Shown one piece after another: positions 6,860 to 7,078 of a stretch of 7,078 nucleotides of DNA. Source of the DNA: CAVURW01 sp963743595 (GTDB lineage Bacteria; Verrucomicrobiota; Verrucomicrobiia; Methylacidiphilales; UBA1321); NCBI GenBank assembly GCA_963743595.1, contig CAVURW010000221.1:1-7078 (forward strand), given 5' to 3'. The notes under the pieces are model-generated. The model searched no databases. It worked only from the letters and a program-made list of their open reading frames with translations, and was not told the DNA's origin. The position numbers and the translations under genes are program-made. Positions within the stretch are counted from its first letter, which is position 1; the number at the start of each line of letters is the position of its first letter.

Positions 6860-7078
6860 CTAGTGCCTTCGCACCCAAATGCCGAAGTACGAGGCGTTAT
6901 CAGTAAAGGATTGGCGCCAATCGTACTCGCTCTTGAGCGATTCATTAATCGCCGGCCATGAGGTGCGTGCGACGTCATTGTCCCTCTGCAGCCAGACGAT
7001 GTAGTCCACCCCGCCGGGTGCAGCCGCGTTTAGCCACGGAATCGGGTTGGGCAGATTGCCGGAGTAAAAGAGATCGCG
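6860..7078 (-). CDS. C-terminal 72 residues of a second DUF2298-like membrane protein (partial, cut by window edge)
   Basis: Reading the minus strand inward from the window edge gives 72 open codons ending in TAG at 6860-6862. The peptide begins RDLFYSGNLPN and ends GIWVRRH. Aligned by hand with the end of the 699-residue downstream protein, it shares about 30 of 71 residues, with common blocks FYSG, LPN, PGGV, YI, RDN, a W-xx-IN pair, YDWR and GIW, and a single 2-residue gap. It is therefore the soluble tail of a paralogue arranged head to tail, 19 bp upstream of the next ATG, so the two are almost certainly cotranscribed. Its N-terminus and membrane part lie outside the window, so whether it is intact cannot be judged. 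The reading frame here is undamaged. Confidence 0.85.
   Translation of the reverse strand, partial: RDLFYSGNLPNPIPWLNAAAPGGVDYIVWLQRDNDVARTSWPAINESLKSEYDWRQSFTDNASYFGIWVRRH

Noticed and set aside
6841..6978. A 46-codon N-terminal extension of the 699-residue membrane protein (start at 6978)
   Set aside because: It overlaps, in another frame, the 3' end of the upstream paralogue, whose reading is supported by clear protein similarity. It also puts a charged, non-hydrophobic tail before a natural membrane-protein start.

Overview
The window looks like chromosomal DNA from a free-living Gram-negative bacterium of moderate G+C (about 43-70% across lines I counted by hand). None of the gene starts has a convincing Shine-Dalgarno sequence. 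The repertoire (a large TPR protein, a GYF_2-RDD membrane protein, a big exported protein of unknown family, tandem GT-C-like membrane proteins) would fit Verrucomicrobiota or a similar PVC or Acidobacteriota-like lineage. That placement is weak inference, because no marker gene is present. I see no mobile element, CRISPR array, tRNA or rRNA.

Layout: two plus-strand genes converge on three minus-strand genes. On the left (57-2586) a 595-residue TPR scaffold is followed after 22 bp by a 239-residue GYF_2-RDD membrane protein. They are probably one transcript, and a hairpin just after the second stop may be its terminator. On the right, reading right to left, come: the last 72 codons of a gene cut by the window edge; 19 bp later a 699-residue polytopic membrane protein; and, after a 186-bp gap with several inverted repeats, a 634-residue exported protein with a beta-sandwich-like N-terminus and a long helical C-terminus.

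The main result is that the fragment at the right edge is a paralogue of the 699-residue protein. The two C-termini align at about 30 of 71 residues, with shared FYSG, PGGV, RDN, YDW and GIW blocks. The locus is therefore a tandem array of at least two related membrane proteins. The intact copy has motifs that recall DUF2298 ('YYY') membrane proteins of the GT-C superfamily, which suggests lipid-linked sugar or cell-surface glycan work. This is motif-level inference only. The exported protein downstream may act at the same surface, but the hairpins before it, one resembling a terminator, suggest it may be expressed separately.

Nothing here amounts to a demonstrated new system. The best leads are the tandem DUF2298-like family, the unassigned exported protein, and the structured region between them.
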